From Mycolicibacterium aurum (GTDB lineage Bacteria; Actinomycetota; Actinomycetes; Mycobacteriales; Mycobacteriaceae): a stretch of 64,000 nucleotides of DNA. Position 1 is the first letter of the stretch; each line of letters opens with the position of its first letter. Where the stretch lies: positions 1,798,001 through 1,862,000 of the forward strand of contig LT549889.1 in the NCBI GenBank assembly GCA_900078775.1, written 5' to 3'. This document shows, one piece after another, positions 8,774 to 18,315 of this stretch. Under the pieces are notes generated by a model that was not told where the DNA came from, searched no databases, and saw only the letters and a program-made list of their open reading frames with translations. A program made the position numbers and the translations under genes.

Positions 8774-9790
8774 TCATCGCGCCGGCGCCGCGTCGCTGAT
8801 CACCTGCACCCCGGCACCGGACCCGGACACCACGTACAGCGTGTTCGTGGCGTCGTCGAAGGCCAGGGTGTTGGGCTGCTGCACGGTCCGATAGCGCACC
8901 TTCTCGACGGGTATTCCGGTAGCGAGATCGTATCCAACGACGGTATTGGTCGCCGTCTGTGACACCCAGGCCAGATCCGCCGACCCGGTCACCCCGTACG
9001 GGGCCTCGTGCACCGGGAAGCGCTGGCGCAGGATGAGCGGGTCGGTGCCGTACACCAGCAGCGCCCCGCCGCGGGTGTCGGTGACCAGCACCCGGCCCGC
9101 CGGATCGGTGGCCATGTTGGTCGCGCCCTCGCCGGCCCGCAGGGCCTGCTCGGTGCCGGTGCCCGCACCGTCGATCTCGGTGACCGAGGTCTGTCCACGG
9201 TCCAGCACCACCATCGAGTCGTCCTGCGCGACAAGGACGTCCACCCGGGCGAACTTCTTCAGCTCCGCGGACACCGCGGTGTCCGAACCCAGCGTGTACA
9301 GCGCGCCGTCGGCGCTGCCGAGTACCAGGCGGCCGTCGGTGTGTCGGGCGATGGCGGTGAAGTCGGTGTCCGCGTGCCCCTCGACCTCCACCGGGGTGGC
9401 GGCCGCGGCGGCCACGTTCACCCGCAGGTAGCCGCCCCGCGAGGAGAGCCACACCTCACCGTCGCCGGCACCTGTCAGCGCGGTGGCCTCGGCGGGCAGC
9501 GCGATGGGGTAGGACGCGCCGGTCCTCGGCAGCACGGTGAGTTTGTCCGCGGGGCCGAGCACGACCAGCGAAGCGGTACGGATATCGAAGACGGCGGCGG
9601 TGCCGGGTCCGGGCAGCGCCTGTACCGCGCCGTCCAATACGCCGGTGACCGGCGGTGACACGGCCGGCAACGCCACCGGAATCGTCGGTGGTGGCGAATC
9701 GACAGGGTTGGAGGAGCACCCCGAAATCACGGCGGCGACCACGGCGAATACCCCCGTCATCCGATGGCGGAATGCGGTTTTCGTGTCCAA
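8774..9790 (-). CDS. lppL: Lipoprotein LppL-like
   Basis: A lipoprotein of about 338 residues. The N-terminus has basic residues (K, R, H, R), a hydrophobic stretch MTGVFAVVAAVI and the lipobox ISGC, so it should be lipidated and anchored outside the cytoplasmic membrane. The mature part starts with a proline-rich linker and then repeated short beta-strand units ending in D/G turns (VLPRTGASYPIALP, LVLGSADGALYTLGSD, NTLAFDDATNTLYVVSG), suggesting a beta-propeller. The TTG at 9790 is chosen because it provides the basic n-region; ATG at 9760 is the alternative. Position matches Rv2138 (LppL). Function unknown. Confidence 0.8.
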   Translation of the reverse strand: MDTKTAFRHRMTGVFAVVAAVISGCSSNPVDSPPPTIPVALPAVSPPVTGVLDGAVQALPGPGTAAVFDIRTASLVVLGPADKLTVLPRTGASYPIALPAEATALTGAGDGEVWLSSRGGYLRVNVAAAAATPVEVEGHADTDFTAIARHTDGRLVLGSADGALYTLGSDTAVSAELKKFARVDVLVAQDDSMVVLDRGQTSVTEIDGAGTGTEQALRAGEGATNMATDPAGRVLVTDTRGGALLVYGTDPLILRQRFPVHEAPYGVTGSADLAWVSQTATNTVVGYDLATGIPVEKVRYRTVQQPNTLAFDDATNTLYVVSGSGAGVQVISDAAPAR

Positions 9791-9885
9791 TGGCCCCGAT
9801 ATCTCCTGATTTCTTAGCAGCGGTGGTTCCGCGTGCAAATTCTAGGCAAACGACGCTCAATCAGACGATGACGTCAATTCAGCGG

Positions 9886-9891
9886 TAGGGT
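9886..9891 (+). promoter_or_regulatory. -10-like element, leaderless start
   Basis: TAGGGT ends 6 nt before the ATG at 9898, the spacing at which transcription would begin on or next to the start codon. There is no Shine-Dalgarno sequence. Predicted by pattern only. Confidence 0.4.
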
Positions 9892-9897
9892 GCGGTT

Positions 9898-10209
9898 ATG
9901 ACTGTCGCGCCCGGAACCCATCTGATGGCTGACGACTTCACCATCGAGGACATCTCCACGGGCGTACACGCGAGCGGGTTCGGGTCGCTCGGCGACGGGC
10001 GCAGTTTCTCCTTTCGCGTCGAAGAACGGCAGGTCCTGCTCGTCGAGGTGTACCGGCCCCGGCTGAGCGGCCCGGTACCGCAGCACGAGGACATCGTGGC
10101 CACCGCGAGCCGCAGCCTGACCGACATCGACGTCACCGACGAGCGCAGCGTAGCCGCTGCCGTCCGGGACGCGGTCGCCGGAGCCGAGCCGGTGCGCACA
10201 GCACGCTGA
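9898..10209 (+). CDS. Conserved mycobacterial protein (Rv2137c-like position)
   Basis: A 103-residue acidic protein with no recognisable motif, signal peptide or membrane helix. It contains a beta-rich centre (SFSFRVEERQVLLVEVYRPRL) and an alternating alanine-rich C-terminus. It is the first gene of a five-gene plus-strand run ahead of uppP and diverges from lppL, the position of Rv2137c in H37Rv. Assignment rests on that position; no function can be proposed. Confidence 0.65.
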   Translation: MTVAPGTHLMADDFTIEDISTGVHASGFGSLGDGRSFSFRVEERQVLLVEVYRPRLSGPVPQHEDIVATASRSLTDIDVTDERSVAAAVRDAVAGAEPVRTAR

Positions 10210-10223
10210 CACCCACCCCACGG

Positions 10224-10229
10224 TACGGT
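10224..10229 (+). promoter_or_regulatory. -10-like element before uppP
   Basis: TACGGT ends 7 nt before the GTG at 10237. This supports GTG 10237, rather than the ATG at 10255, as a leaderless start for uppP. Confidence 0.4.
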
Positions 10230-10236
10230 CGTCCGC

Positions 10237-11085
10237 GTGATTGACGTATCCGCGATGTCCTGGCTGCAGGTCATCGTGCTGGCCGTGGTCCAGGGGCTGA
10301 CAGAGTTCCTGCCGATCTCCTCCTCCGGGCATCTCGCGATCGTGTCCGAGGCCTTCTTCGGCGCTGACGCGGGCGCCTCCTTCACCGCGGTCGTGCAGAT
10401 CGGCACCGAGGTGGCGGTGCTGCTGTACTTCGCCAAGGACATCGCCCGCATCCTGACCGCCTGGTTCGGCGGTCTCACCCACCCCGAACGGCGCACCCCG
10501 GACTACTGGCTGGGCTGGTGGGTGATCATCGGCACCGTCCCGATCGGGGTGTTCGGTTTCACGCTGCAGCACTTCATCCGCGACGACATCCGCAATCTGT
10601 GGATCATCGCCACCGCGCTGATCGTCTTCTCGTTCGTCATCGCCGCCGCCGAATACTTCGGTAAGCAGACCCGCACCATCGAGCAGTTCACCTGGCGGGA
10701 CAGCCTCATCGTCGGCTCGGCGCAGGCGCTCGCGCTGATCCCGGGCGTCTCCCGCTCCGGGGTCACCATCAGCACCGGCCTGTTCCTGGGTCAGAAGCGT
10801 GAGGCCGCAGCCCGATTCGGCTTCCTGCTGGCCATCCCGGCGGTGCTGGGTTCGGGCCTCTACGAACTGCGCCACGTGTTCGAGCCCGGGACGACGGGGA
10901 TGAGCGCCACCGTGCCGCAGATCGTCGTCGGCACCGTGATCGCCTTCGTCGTCGGCTACGCGGCGGTGGCCTGGTTCCTACGGTTCCTGGTGCGCCACAG
11001 CATGTACTGGTTCGTCGGCTACCGGTTGATCCTCGGGGTGACCGTGCTGGTGCTGCTGTCCACCGGCGTGCTGGCCGCGCAGTGA
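10237..11085 (+). CDS. uppP: Undecaprenyl-diphosphatase (BacA/UppP family)
   Basis: A 282-residue polytopic membrane phosphatase that recycles undecaprenyl (in mycobacteria decaprenyl) pyrophosphate to the monophosphate carrier for cell-wall synthesis; family members give bacitracin resistance. The two signatures are clear: [16 protein letters not shown] at the N-terminus and [11 protein letters not shown] in the second half, each with the acidic/serine/arginine residues of the active site. About eight hydrophobic segments are visible. GTG 10237 has a -10-like hexamer at leaderless spacing; the ATG at 10255 matches the start I recall in other mycobacteria. The histidine phosphatase gene follows 13 bp later. 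Confidence 0.95.
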   Translation: MIDVSAMSWLQVIVLAVVQGLTEFLPISSSGHLAIVSEAFFGADAGASFTAVVQIGTEVAVLLYFAKDIARILTAWFGGLTHPERRTPDYWLGWWVIIGTVPIGVFGFTLQHFIRDDIRNLWIIATALIVFSFVIAAAEYFGKQTRTIEQFTWRDSLIVGSAQALALIPGVSRSGVTISTGLFLGQKREAAARFGFLLAIPAVLGSGLYELRHVFEPGTTGMSATVPQIVVGTVIAFVVGYAAVAWFLRFLVRHSMYWFVGYRLILGVTVLVLLSTGVLAAQ

Positions 11086-11098
11086 TGGAAAGGACCCC

Positions 11099-11794
11099 AT
11101 GACCGTCATCCTGCTGCGGCACGGCCGCTCGACCTCGAACACCGCGCACACCCTGGCCGGGCGTTCCGAGGGCGTGGACCTCGACCCCGTGGGCCGCGAT
11201 CAGGCGCAGGCGGTGGTGGACCGGATCGGCGACCTGCCGGTGAAGGCCATCGTGCGCTCGCCGCTGCTGCGCTGCGAACGCACCGTGGAACCGCTCGCCG
11301 CGGCGCTGGGCCTGCAACCGGTCGTCGACGAACGCATCTCCGAGGTCGACTACGGCACCTGGACCGGGCGCAAGATCGGCGACTTGTTCAAGGAACCGCT
11401 GTGGAAGGTGGTCCAGCAGCAGCCCAGCGCGGCGATCTTCCCGGAGGGGGAGAGCCTGGCCGCCGTCCAGGCCCGCGCCGTGGCCGCGGTCCGCGAACAC
11501 GACCGGCGGCTGGCTGCCGAACACGGTGCCGACGTGCTGTGGCTGGCGTGCACCCACGGCGACGTCATCAAGGCCGTACTGGCCGACGCGCTGGGCAGCC
11601 ACCTGGATTCCTTCCAGCGCATCACCGCCGACCCGGCCTCGATGAGCGTCGTCCGCTACACCGAGACCCGACCGTTCGTATTGCACGTCAACCACACCGG
11701 TAACGGGCTGACCGCCGGATTGGCCGCCAAACCCGACCCCGACGCCGCGGCCGCCCCGGCCGGCGACGCGGTGGTCGGCGGCTCCACCGACTGA
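11099..11794 (+). CDS. Histidine phosphatase family protein (Rv2135c-like)
   Basis: A 231-residue member of the phosphoglycerate-mutase-like histidine phosphatases. The catalytic RHG is at residues 7-9 (H8 phospho-acceptor) and the second histidine lies in LACTHGDVIKAVL; RSPLLRCERT supplies the phosphate-binding arginine. AUGGAAAGG precedes the ATG. It is co-oriented with uppP and the DUF3090 gene. The substrate of this branch is not established, so a specific mutase name is not justified. Confidence 0.88.
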   Translation: MTVILLRHGRSTSNTAHTLAGRSEGVDLDPVGRDQAQAVVDRIGDLPVKAIVRSPLLRCERTVEPLAAALGLQPVVDERISEVDYGTWTGRKIGDLFKEPLWKVVQQQPSAAIFPEGESLAAVQARAVAAVREHDRRLAAEHGADVLWLACTHGDVIKAVLADALGSHLDSFQRITADPASMSVVRYTETRPFVLHVNHTGNGLTAGLAAKPDPDAAAAPAGDAVVGGSTD

Positions 11795-11827
11795 GGTAGA
11801 CCCGCTACCGGTATTTTGAAAGGTGCC

Positions 11828-12418
11828 ATGGCACGCGCAATTCACGTCTTCCGCACTCCCGACCGCTTTGTGGCCGGGACCGTCGGGCAGCCCGGCAACC
11901 GCACGTTCTATCTGCAGGCGGTGCACGACAAGCGGGTGGTATCGGTCATGCTGGAGAAACAGCAGGTGGCCGTCCTCGCCGAACGAATCTCCGCGCTGCT
12001 GGTGGAGATCAACCGGCGCTTCGGCACGCCGATCCCGCCCGAGACCGGTGAGATCGGCGATCTGAGCCCGCTGGTGATGCCGGTGGACTCCGAGTTCCGG
12101 GTCGGCACCATGGGTTTGGGCTGGGACGCCGAAGCCCAGACGGTCGTCGTCGAACTGCTCGCCGTATCGGACACCGAATTCGACGCGTCGGTGGTGCTCG
12201 ACGATGCCGAGGACGGACCGGACGCGGTCCGGGTGTTCCTCACCCCGGAATCCGCCCGCGAATTCGCCACCCGCTCCAATCGGGTGATCTCGGCCGGCCG
12301 GCCGCCGTGCCCGCTCTGCGACGAACCGCTGGACCCCGAGGGGCACATCTGCGTACGCCTCAACGGCTACCGGCGCAGCGACATCAGCGGGGCGGCAGAC
12401 GATGAACCTCCCTTCTGA
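11828..12418 (+). CDS. DUF3090 family protein (Rv2134c-like)
   Basis: A 196-residue protein matching the DUF3090 family (also called YjbQ/SCO1663-type repeat proteins in actinobacteria). Near the C-terminus CPLCDEPLDPEGHIC is a probable zinc-binding knuckle. GAAAGG lies 4 nt before the ATG at 11828, so the upstream in-frame start at 11816 is unlikely. It overlaps the next gene by 17 bp; DUF3090 and SCO1664-family genes are paired across actinobacteria, implying a common but unknown process. Confidence 0.82.
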   Translation: MARAIHVFRTPDRFVAGTVGQPGNRTFYLQAVHDKRVVSVMLEKQQVAVLAERISALLVEINRRFGTPIPPETGEIGDLSPLVMPVDSEFRVGTMGLGWDAEAQTVVVELLAVSDTEFDASVVLDDAEDGPDAVRVFLTPESAREFATRSNRVISAGRPPCPLCDEPLDPEGHICVRLNGYRRSDISGAADDEPPF

Positions 12419-13247
12419 GCAGCAGGTACTGACCGCGGGCGAACTCACCGTCATCGGCCGTATCCGCTCCGCGAGCAACGCCACGTTCCTGTGCGAGGCG
12501 CAGCTGGGGGAGCAAACCGTGCACTGCGTCTACAAGCCGATCGCCGGTGAGGCCCCGCTGTGGGACTTCCCGGACGGCACGCTGGCCGGCCGGGAGCGCG
12601 CCGCCTACCTGGTCTCCGCCGCGCTCGGCTGGGACATCGTGCCCTACACCATCATTCGTGACGGACCGGCGGGCCCGGGCATGGTGCAGCGCTGGGTGGA
12701 CCAACCCAGTGACGCGCTCGCCGGAGACGCTGCGGACACCGACGCCGCGGATCCCGAGGATGCCGATGCCGGCCCGGATCTGGTCGACCTGCTGCCCGCG
12801 GGCCGGCTACCGAGCGGATACCTGGCGATCCTGCAGGCCTACGACTACGCCGGGGACCCGGTCACCCTGGTGCACGCCGACGACGAGCGGCTGCGCCGGA
12901 TGGCCGTGTTCGACGTGCTGATCAACAACGCCGACCGCAAGGGCGGGCACATCCTCACCGGTGTGGACGGACGGGTCCGCGGCGTCGACCACGGGGTCAC
13001 CCTGCACAGCGAGGACAAGCTGCGCACCGTGCTGTGGGGCTGGGCCGGCAAACCCGTCGACGACGAGACGCTGGCCGCGGTGACGGCCCTGCGCGAGCAG
13101 CTCGACGGTGAGTTGGCCGAGCAACTCGGTGAGCACCTCACCGCGCGTGAGGTGGCGGCGCTGAAGGCCAGGGTCGGCGATCTGCTGGAGCATCCGGTGA
13201 TGCCCACCCCGGACCGGCACCGGCCGATCCCGTGGCCGGCGTTCTAG
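12402..13247 (+). CDS. SCO1664 family kinase-fold protein (Rv2133c-like)
   Basis: A 281-residue protein of the SCO1664 family, which has a PI3/4-kinase-like (HipA-related) fold. Readable features are a lysine-bearing strand VHCVYKPIAGE (ATP-binding lysine candidate), then FDVLINNADRKGGHIL, where DVLINNADRKGGH resembles the catalytic-loop D/N of this fold, and GVDHGVTL as the metal-binding D. This implies ATP use but no substrate is known. The ATG lies inside the end of the DUF3090 gene, so the two are translationally coupled. Confidence 0.8.
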   Translation: MNLPSEQQVLTAGELTVIGRIRSASNATFLCEAQLGEQTVHCVYKPIAGEAPLWDFPDGTLAGRERAAYLVSAALGWDIVPYTIIRDGPAGPGMVQRWVDQPSDALAGDAADTDAADPEDADAGPDLVDLLPAGRLPSGYLAILQAYDYAGDPVTLVHADDERLRRMAVFDVLINNADRKGGHILTGVDGRVRGVDHGVTLHSEDKLRTVLWGWAGKPVDDETLAAVTALREQLDGELAEQLGEHLTAREVAALKARVGDLLEHPVMPTPDRHRPIPWPAF

Positions 13248-13251
13248 GACG

Positions 13252-13662
13252 TCACGCCGCGGTGCGGGGCCCGAACCCCTCGAACGGATTCCACGACTGG
13301 CTACCCCGCACGTGCAGGTAGTAGGCGTAGTTGGCGGTGGTCATGACCGCGCCGGCGAAGGCGAACGTCAGCACCTGGGTCAGGAACTGCGAGGCATGCA
13401 GCAGCGACAGCACCACCCCCAGCCCGAAGCCGATGCCCAGCAGCGTGCTGCCCTTGCGCCACATGCCCTTGACGTAGAAGTAGATGAATCCGAACAGCAG
13501 CGCCCACACATTCGAGGTCAGGCGGACCTTGTCCCAGAACGGCAGGGTGCGATAGGCCGCCTTGGCCGCCGGTGACGAATTCGGCAGACCGTAGAGATCG
13601 AAGAAGGCGAACCGGCGCTGCCAGGTGGGGGCGAGTTCGCCGCCGGCGGCGGGTGCGGTCAT
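13252..13662 (-). CDS. DUF2628-type small membrane protein
   Basis: A 136-residue protein with a soluble N-terminal part ([15 protein letters not shown], then [31 protein letters not shown]) and two or three hydrophobic helices, the arrangement of DUF2628 proteins. The ATG at 13662 starts just before the conserved part; the frame stays open for 2.3 kb further back only because it mirrors cysQ and mshC. It is convergent with the SCO1664-family gene (4-bp gap) and divergent from cysQ. Role unknown. Confidence 0.7.
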   Translation of the reverse strand: MTAPAAGGELAPTWQRRFAFFDLYGLPNSSPAAKAAYRTLPFWDKVRLTSNVWALLFGFIYFYVKGMWRKGSTLLGIGFGLGVVLSLLHASQFLTQVLTFAFAGAVMTTANYAYYLHVRGSQSWNPFEGFGPRTAA

Positions 13663-13773
13663 CGGTGGGCGGCCTTTCGCGGAGACGATTCGATCGAGCC
13701 CATCCTGGGCCATCGGGCCGTTGGGTGGGGCGTTTCCGGGCACGTGCCCTGCGACCCGGCCGCGCGGCCACGC

Positions 13774-13779
13774 AATACT
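13774..13779 (+). promoter_or_regulatory. -10-like element before cysQ
   Basis: AATACT ends 6 nt before the GTG at 13786, giving leaderless spacing; no ribosome-binding site is present. Confidence 0.35.
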
Positions 13780-13785
13780 GGGTCG

Positions 13786-14586
13786 GTGAACCCCGCTGAG
13801 CAGACCGACGCCGATGTGGCCGCCACGGTGGCCGCCGAGGCCGGCGAACTGCTGTTGGCGTTGCGCGAGGAGGTCGGTTTCTACGACTCCTATGAGCTCG
13901 GTGACGCCGGTGACCGCCACGCCAACGTGCTGATCCTCAAACGGCTCGCCGAACTGCGCCCCGGCGACGCGGTGCTCTCCGAGGAGGCCGCCGACGACCT
14001 GTCCCGGGTGCACGCCGACCGGGTGTGGATCGTCGACCCGGTGGACGGCACCCGGGAGTTCTCGATGCGCGGGCACGCCGACTGGGCCGTGCACATCGCG
14101 CTGTGGCAGCGCAATGGGACCGGGCGCGCTGCGGCGCCGACCGATGAGGCCGAGACCGGCGCCATCACCGACGCCGCGGTCGCCCTGCCCGCCGTCGGCG
14201 AGGTCTACCGCACCGACACCGTGACCGCGCCGCCGCCGCGACGCGAGGGCCCGATCCGCATCACCGCCAGCACCTACCGCCCGCCCGCGGTGCTGTGGTG
14301 GCTGCGCGAGCATCTGGATATCGAGGTGGTGCGCATCGGCTCGGCCGGCGCCAAGGCGATGGCCGTGGTGCGCGGCGACGTCGACGCCTACATCCACGCC
14401 GGCGGGCAGTGGGAATGGGACTCCGCGGCGCCGGCCGGCGTGGTGCAGGCAGCCGGGCTGCACGCTTCCCGGCTGGGTGGGGCGCCGCTGATCTACAACC
14501 GCCGCGATCCCTACCTGCCGGACCTGCTGATGTGCCGCTCCGAGCTGGCCGGCCCGCTGCTGCAGACCATCCGCTCCGCGTTTTGA
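13786..14586 (+). CDS. cysQ: 3'(2'),5'-bisphosphate nucleotidase CysQ
   Basis: A 266-residue magnesium-dependent, lithium-sensitive phosphatase of the inositol monophosphatase superfamily. It hydrolyses PAP/PAPS in sulfur assimilation; the H37Rv orthologue Rv2131c also accepts inositol phosphate and fructose bisphosphate. Metal-binding motifs are [17 protein letters not shown] and the C-terminal [14 protein letters not shown] at 13786 is chosen because homology begins soon after it and a -10-like hexamer precedes it. The gene ends 120 bp before mshC, which also works in cysteine/thiol metabolism. Confidence 0.95.
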   Translation: MNPAEQTDADVAATVAAEAGELLLALREEVGFYDSYELGDAGDRHANVLILKRLAELRPGDAVLSEEAADDLSRVHADRVWIVDPVDGTREFSMRGHADWAVHIALWQRNGTGRAAAPTDEAETGAITDAAVALPAVGEVYRTDTVTAPPPRREGPIRITASTYRPPAVLWWLREHLDIEVVRIGSAGAKAMAVVRGDVDAYIHAGGQWEWDSAAPAGVVQAAGLHASRLGGAPLIYNRRDPYLPDLLMCRSELAGPLLQTIRSAF

Positions 14587-14693
14587 CCCGGATCGGCGAT
14601 TCCGGGAATGTATTCGGCGCCGAACTTGTCGGTTCCCGATGAGCGAGACCCGGCACGACCACACCATCGAAAGGCATCGGTGACCGAACACCT

Positions 14694-14699
14694 TAGAGT
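14694..14699 (+). promoter_or_regulatory. -10-like element before mshC
   Basis: TAGAGT ends 7 nt before the ATG at 14707, again at leaderless spacing, and supports that start codon over the in-frame one at 14608. Confidence 0.45.
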
Positions 14700-14706
14700 C
14701 GAGGCC

Positions 14707-15945
14707 ATGCAGTCCTGGCCGGCGCCGACCGTTCCCACATTGCCCGGCACGGGAGTACCGCTGCGGCTGTACGACACCGCCGACCGGCAGGTGCGGCCGG
14801 TGTCCCCGGGGCAGACCGCCACCATGTATGTGTGCGGTATCACCCCGTACGACGCGACCCACCTCGGGCACGCCGCGACCTACCTGGCCTTCGACCTGAT
14901 CAACCGGGTGTGGCGGGACGGCGGGCACGATGTGCACTACGTGCAGAACATCACCGACGTGGACGATCCGCTGTTCGAGCGGGCCGCCCGGGACGGCATC
15001 GACTGGCGTGAACTCGGCGACCGGGAGACGCAGTTGTTCCGTGAGGACATGACCGCGCTGCGGGTGCTGCCCCCACGCGACTACGTGGCGGCCACCGACG
15101 CGATCGCCGAGGTGATCACGCTGGTGGAGAAGATGCTGGCCGCCGGGGCCGCCTACGTCGTCGACGACGCCGAGTACCCGGACGTGTACTTCCGGGCCGG
15201 GGCCACCGCGCAATTCGGCTACGAGTCGGGCTACGACCACGAGACGATGGCCCGGCTGTTCGCCGAACGCGGCGGCGACCCGGACCGGCCCGGCAAGGCC
15301 GACCCGCTGGATGCCCTGCTGTGGCGCGCGCAGCGGCCGGGCGAACCCGCCTGGCCGTCCCCGTTCGGCGACGGCCGCCCGGGCTGGCACGTGGAGTGCG
15401 CGGCCATCGCGCTGGACCGCATCGGAACCGGCCTGGACATCCAGGGCGGCGGATCGGATCTGATCTTCCCGCACCACGAGTTCTCCGCCGCGCACGCCGA
15501 ATGTGTCACGGGGGAGCGCCGTTTCGCCAGGCACTACGTGCACGCCGGGATGATCGGCTGGGACGGGCACAAGATGAGCAAGAGCCGCGGCAACCTGGTG
15601 CTGGTGTCCCGGCTGCGGGCCGACGGGGTGGATCCCGGCGCGGTGCGGCTGGGCCTGTTCGCCGGGCATTACCGCGAGGACCGGTACTGGAGCCCGGCCG
15701 TCCTGGAGCAGGCCGAGGCCCGGCTGCAGCAGTGGCGCGCCGCGACGGCGCTGCCGTCCGGGCCCGACGCCACCGATGTGCTCGCCCGGGTGCGCGGCTA
15801 TCTGGCCGATGACCTGGACACCCCGAAAGCGCTTGCCGCCCTTGATGGTTGGTGTACCGACGCGGTGACCTACGGCGGCGCCGACCCGACCGCCCCCAAA
15901 CTGGTCACCGACCTCGTGGATAGTTTGCTGGGTATAGACCTGTAG
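14707..15945 (+). CDS. mshC: Cysteine:GlcN-Ins ligase (mycothiol synthesis)
   Basis: A 412-residue ATP-dependent ligase that joins cysteine to 1D-myo-inosityl 2-amino-2-deoxyglucopyranoside, the third step of mycothiol synthesis. It is a cysteinyl-tRNA synthetase relative lacking the tRNA-binding C-terminal domain. The zinc cysteine is C43 in [10 protein letters not shown], the HIGH-like motif is HLGH (residues 52-55) and KMSKS lies at residues 289-293. The ATG at 14707 gives the usual MshC beginning MQSWPAP. It is 26 bp ahead of an SDR gene. The organism must therefore make mycothiol. Confidence 0.96.
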   Translation: MQSWPAPTVPTLPGTGVPLRLYDTADRQVRPVSPGQTATMYVCGITPYDATHLGHAATYLAFDLINRVWRDGGHDVHYVQNITDVDDPLFERAARDGIDWRELGDRETQLFREDMTALRVLPPRDYVAATDAIAEVITLVEKMLAAGAAYVVDDAEYPDVYFRAGATAQFGYESGYDHETMARLFAERGGDPDRPGKADPLDALLWRAQRPGEPAWPSPFGDGRPGWHVECAAIALDRIGTGLDIQGGGSDLIFPHHEFSAAHAECVTGERRFARHYVHAGMIGWDGHKMSKSRGNLVLVSRLRADGVDPGAVRLGLFAGHYREDRYWSPAVLEQAEARLQQWRAATALPSGPDATDVLARVRGYLADDLDTPKALAALDGWCTDAVTYGGADPTAPKLVTDLVDSLLGIDL

Positions 15946-15958
15946 AAGCGGCGGCGGG

Positions 15959-15964
15959 TACGTT
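15959..15964 (+). promoter_or_regulatory. -10-like element before the SDR gene
   Basis: TACGTT ends 7 nt before the ATG at 15972, supporting that codon rather than TTG 15963. Confidence 0.4.
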
Positions 15965-15971
15965 GACCGCC

Positions 15972-16853
15972 ATGAGCTCACTGCGCGGCAAGGTCGTCTT
16001 CATCACCGGGGGAGCCCGCGGGGTGGGCGCGGAGGTGGCCCGCCGGCTGCGCCGCAAGGGCGCGAAACTCGTCCTCACCGACCTGGACGCCGCGCCGCTG
16101 GCCGAGCTGGCCGCCGAACTCGGCGGGGACGAGCACGTGCTGACCGCGCTCGCCGACGTGCGGGACCTGCCGGCCATGCAACGCGCCGCCGACGCCGCGG
16201 TGGCCCGGTTCGGCGGCATCGACGTGGTGCTGGCCAATGCGGGCATCGCCAGCTTCGGCTCCGTCCTGCAGGTGGATCCGGCGGCCTTCAAGCGGGTCCA
16301 GGAGGTCAACGTCGTCGGTGTCTTCAACACCGTGCGTGCCACCCTGCCCGCGGTCATCGAGCGCCGCGGCTACGTGCTGGTGGTGTCCTCGCTGGCCGCG
16401 TTCACCTCCGCGCCCGGACTGGCGGCCTATCACGCCTCCAAGGCCGGCGCCGAGTACTTCGCCAACACCCTGCGCCTGGAGGTCGCCCACCTCGGGGTGG
16501 ACGTCGGCTCGGCGCACATGAGTTGGATCGACACGCCCCTGGTGCAGGACGCCAAGGCCGATCTGGCCGCGTTCCGTGAGATGCTCACCCGGATGCCCGG
16601 CCCGCTGAAGCGCACCACCACGGTCACCGAATGCGGTGCCGCATTCGTCAAGGGCATCGAAAACCGCAGGAAGCGGATCTACTGCCCGCGCTGGGTCGGG
16701 GTGTTCCGTTGGATCCGACCGCTGGTGTCGACGCCGCTGGCCGAGCGCGACATCCGGCGGTTCACCCCGGAGCTGCTGCCCGCACTCGACGCGGAGGTGA
16801 CCGCCCTGGGCCGCAACACCAGCGCCCGCACCGAAGCATTGGAGAATCCGTGA
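15972..16853 (+). CDS. Short-chain dehydrogenase/reductase (Rv2129c-like)
   Basis: A 293-residue classical SDR. The NAD(P)-binding TGGARGVGAEV is near residue 12, LANAGIA marks the NAG motif, SSLAAF the catalytic serine region and YHASK the catalytic Tyr/Lys. The arginine-rich segment RRKGAKLVLTDLDA fits an NAD(H) enzyme because of the acidic TDLD after the second strand. The C-terminus is extended beyond the core and may form a membrane-associated or dimer region. Its stop overlaps the GTG of the following lipoprotein gene. Substrate unknown. Confidence 0.9.
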   Translation: MSSLRGKVVFITGGARGVGAEVARRLRRKGAKLVLTDLDAAPLAELAAELGGDEHVLTALADVRDLPAMQRAADAAVARFGGIDVVLANAGIASFGSVLQVDPAAFKRVQEVNVVGVFNTVRATLPAVIERRGYVLVVSSLAAFTSAPGLAAYHASKAGAEYFANTLRLEVAHLGVDVGSAHMSWIDTPLVQDAKADLAAFREMLTRMPGPLKRTTTVTECGAAFVKGIENRRKRIYCPRWVGVFRWIRPLVSTPLAERDIRRFTPELLPALDAEVTALGRNTSARTEALENP

Positions 16854-18283
16854 CCCGTCTGCTCTGGGTGCTGGCCCTGCTCGCCGCGCTTGTCGGCTGC
16901 AGTCCCGCTGCCGAGGACCCGGAGCCGAGCCCGACGCAGACCGGATCCGCCGACGGCCCGGTCCCGCTGGATGAGGTCCGTGCGATCGCGAAAGAGGCCT
17001 ATGTCTACGGGTTTCCGATGGTCGACAACTATCGGGTGCAGTACGCCTACTTCGTCGACAAGGCCAATCCGGAGTACAAAGGCGGCTGGAACGCCATCCA
17101 CAACTTCGCGCGGGTGTACACCCCGGAGGACACCGCGATCCAGACGCCGAACTCGGACACCCCGTACTCCTTCGTCGGCGCGGATCTGCGCGCCGAACCG
17201 TTGGTGCTGACGGTGCCGCCGATCGAGCAGGACCGCTACTACTCCCTGCAGTTCGTCGACGGCTACACCTACAACGTCGGGTATGTGGGCAGCCGCACCA
17301 CCGGCAACAACGGCGGGCGTTACCTGCTGGCCGGGCCGAATTGGCAGGGCGAGAAGCCCGAGGGCATCGACGAGGTCATCCGCTCCGGCACCGATCTGGC
17401 ATTCGTGCTGTACCGCACCCAGCTGTTCGGACCGTCCGATCTCGACAACGTCGAGAAGATCCAGGCGGGCTATCAGGTGGCGCCGCTGTCGGTGGTGTTC
17501 AACCAGCCGTCCCCTCCGGCCGCCCCGCCGATCGACTTCACCCCGCCGCTGACCGCGGAGGCGCAGAAGACCTCACCGCGGTTCTTCGAGGTGCTCAACG
17601 CCGCACTCCGGTTCGCGCCGGTGGCCCCCGGCGAGCAGGACCTGCGGGACCGGTTCGCGCGCATCGGCATCGGCCCGGACGGCGACTTCGACGCCGACAA
17701 GCTGAGCCCGGAGATGCGCACGGCCGTCGAGGACGGGACGGCGGACGCCTGGGCGGAGTTCGACGCGTTCAAGAAGGACAAGGTCGACACCGGTGAGATC
17801 GGCTCGGCGCAGTTCTTCGGCACCCCCGAGGAACTCGACGGCAACTACCTCTACCGGATGGCCGGCGCCGTGCTGGGCATCTACGGCAACACCGCGGCCG
17901 AGGCGCTGTACCCGAGCGCGATGAACGACGCCGACGGGGCGCCGCTGACCGGGGCGCAGCGCTACACCTACCGGTTCGCGCCGGGGCAGCTGCCGCCGGT
18001 CAACGCGTTCTGGTCGCTGACCATGTACGAGCTGCCGTCGAGCCTGCTGGTGGACAACCCGATCAACCGCTATCTGATCAACTCCGAGATGCTGCCGCAG
18101 CTGGTGCCCGACGCCGACGGCGGCTACACGCTGCTGATCCAGCACGACTCGCCCGGGGCCGACAAGGAACCGAACTGGCTGCCGGCACCCGAAGGCCCGT
18201 TCGCCCTGGTGTTGCGGCTGTACTGGCCCAAGCCCGATGCGCTGAACGGCAGCTGGCAGGCGCCGCAGCCGGAGAAGGTCTAG
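16850..18283 (+). CDS. DUF1254/DUF1214 lipoprotein
   Basis: A 477-residue exported lipoprotein. The signal peptide VTRLLWVLALLAALVGC ends at lipobox LVGC with the acylated C17, followed by a Pro/Glu/Thr-rich linker. The mature part has the DUF1254 pattern (AYVYGFPMVDNYR, then TPNSDTPYS, DRYYSLQFVDGYTYNVGYVGSR) and ends with a DUF1214 module (APGQLPPVNAFWSLTMYELPSSLLVDNPINRY). The GTG overlaps the SDR stop (GTGA), so both belong to one operon. Proteins of this pair of domains are widespread but have no assigned activity that I know. Confidence 0.88.
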   Translation: MTRLLWVLALLAALVGCSPAAEDPEPSPTQTGSADGPVPLDEVRAIAKEAYVYGFPMVDNYRVQYAYFVDKANPEYKGGWNAIHNFARVYTPEDTAIQTPNSDTPYSFVGADLRAEPLVLTVPPIEQDRYYSLQFVDGYTYNVGYVGSRTTGNNGGRYLLAGPNWQGEKPEGIDEVIRSGTDLAFVLYRTQLFGPSDLDNVEKIQAGYQVAPLSVVFNQPSPPAAPPIDFTPPLTAEAQKTSPRFFEVLNAALRFAPVAPGEQDLRDRFARIGIGPDGDFDADKLSPEMRTAVEDGTADAWAEFDAFKKDKVDTGEIGSAQFFGTPEELDGNYLYRMAGAVLGIYGNTAAEALYPSAMNDADGAPLTGAQRYTYRFAPGQLPPVNAFWSLTMYELPSSLLVDNPINRYLINSEMLPQLVPDADGGYTLLIQHDSPGADKEPNWLPAPEGPFALVLRLYWPKPDALNGSWQAPQPEKV

Positions 18284-18298
18284 CGGTTCAGGCCCGAT

Positions 18299-18315
18299 CG
18301 GCCGCTCAGCGGCCG
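18299..18315. terminator. Short GC hairpin between convergent genes
   Basis: CGGCCGC and GCGGCCG pair perfectly around a 3-nt loop that is the stop codon of the PAC2 gene. It lies at the junction of two convergent genes, so it may help end transcription; there is no U-tract. Confidence 0.35.

Noticed and set aside
10769-12484. A 571-residue minus-strand frame opposite the uppP cluster
   Set aside because: Shadow of the plus-strand genes, which have family motifs and consistent starts.
13252-15981. A 909-residue open frame on the minus strand
   Set aside because: Only its last 136 codons (13252-13662) resemble a real protein; the rest mirrors cysQ and mshC and is a by-product of high GC content.
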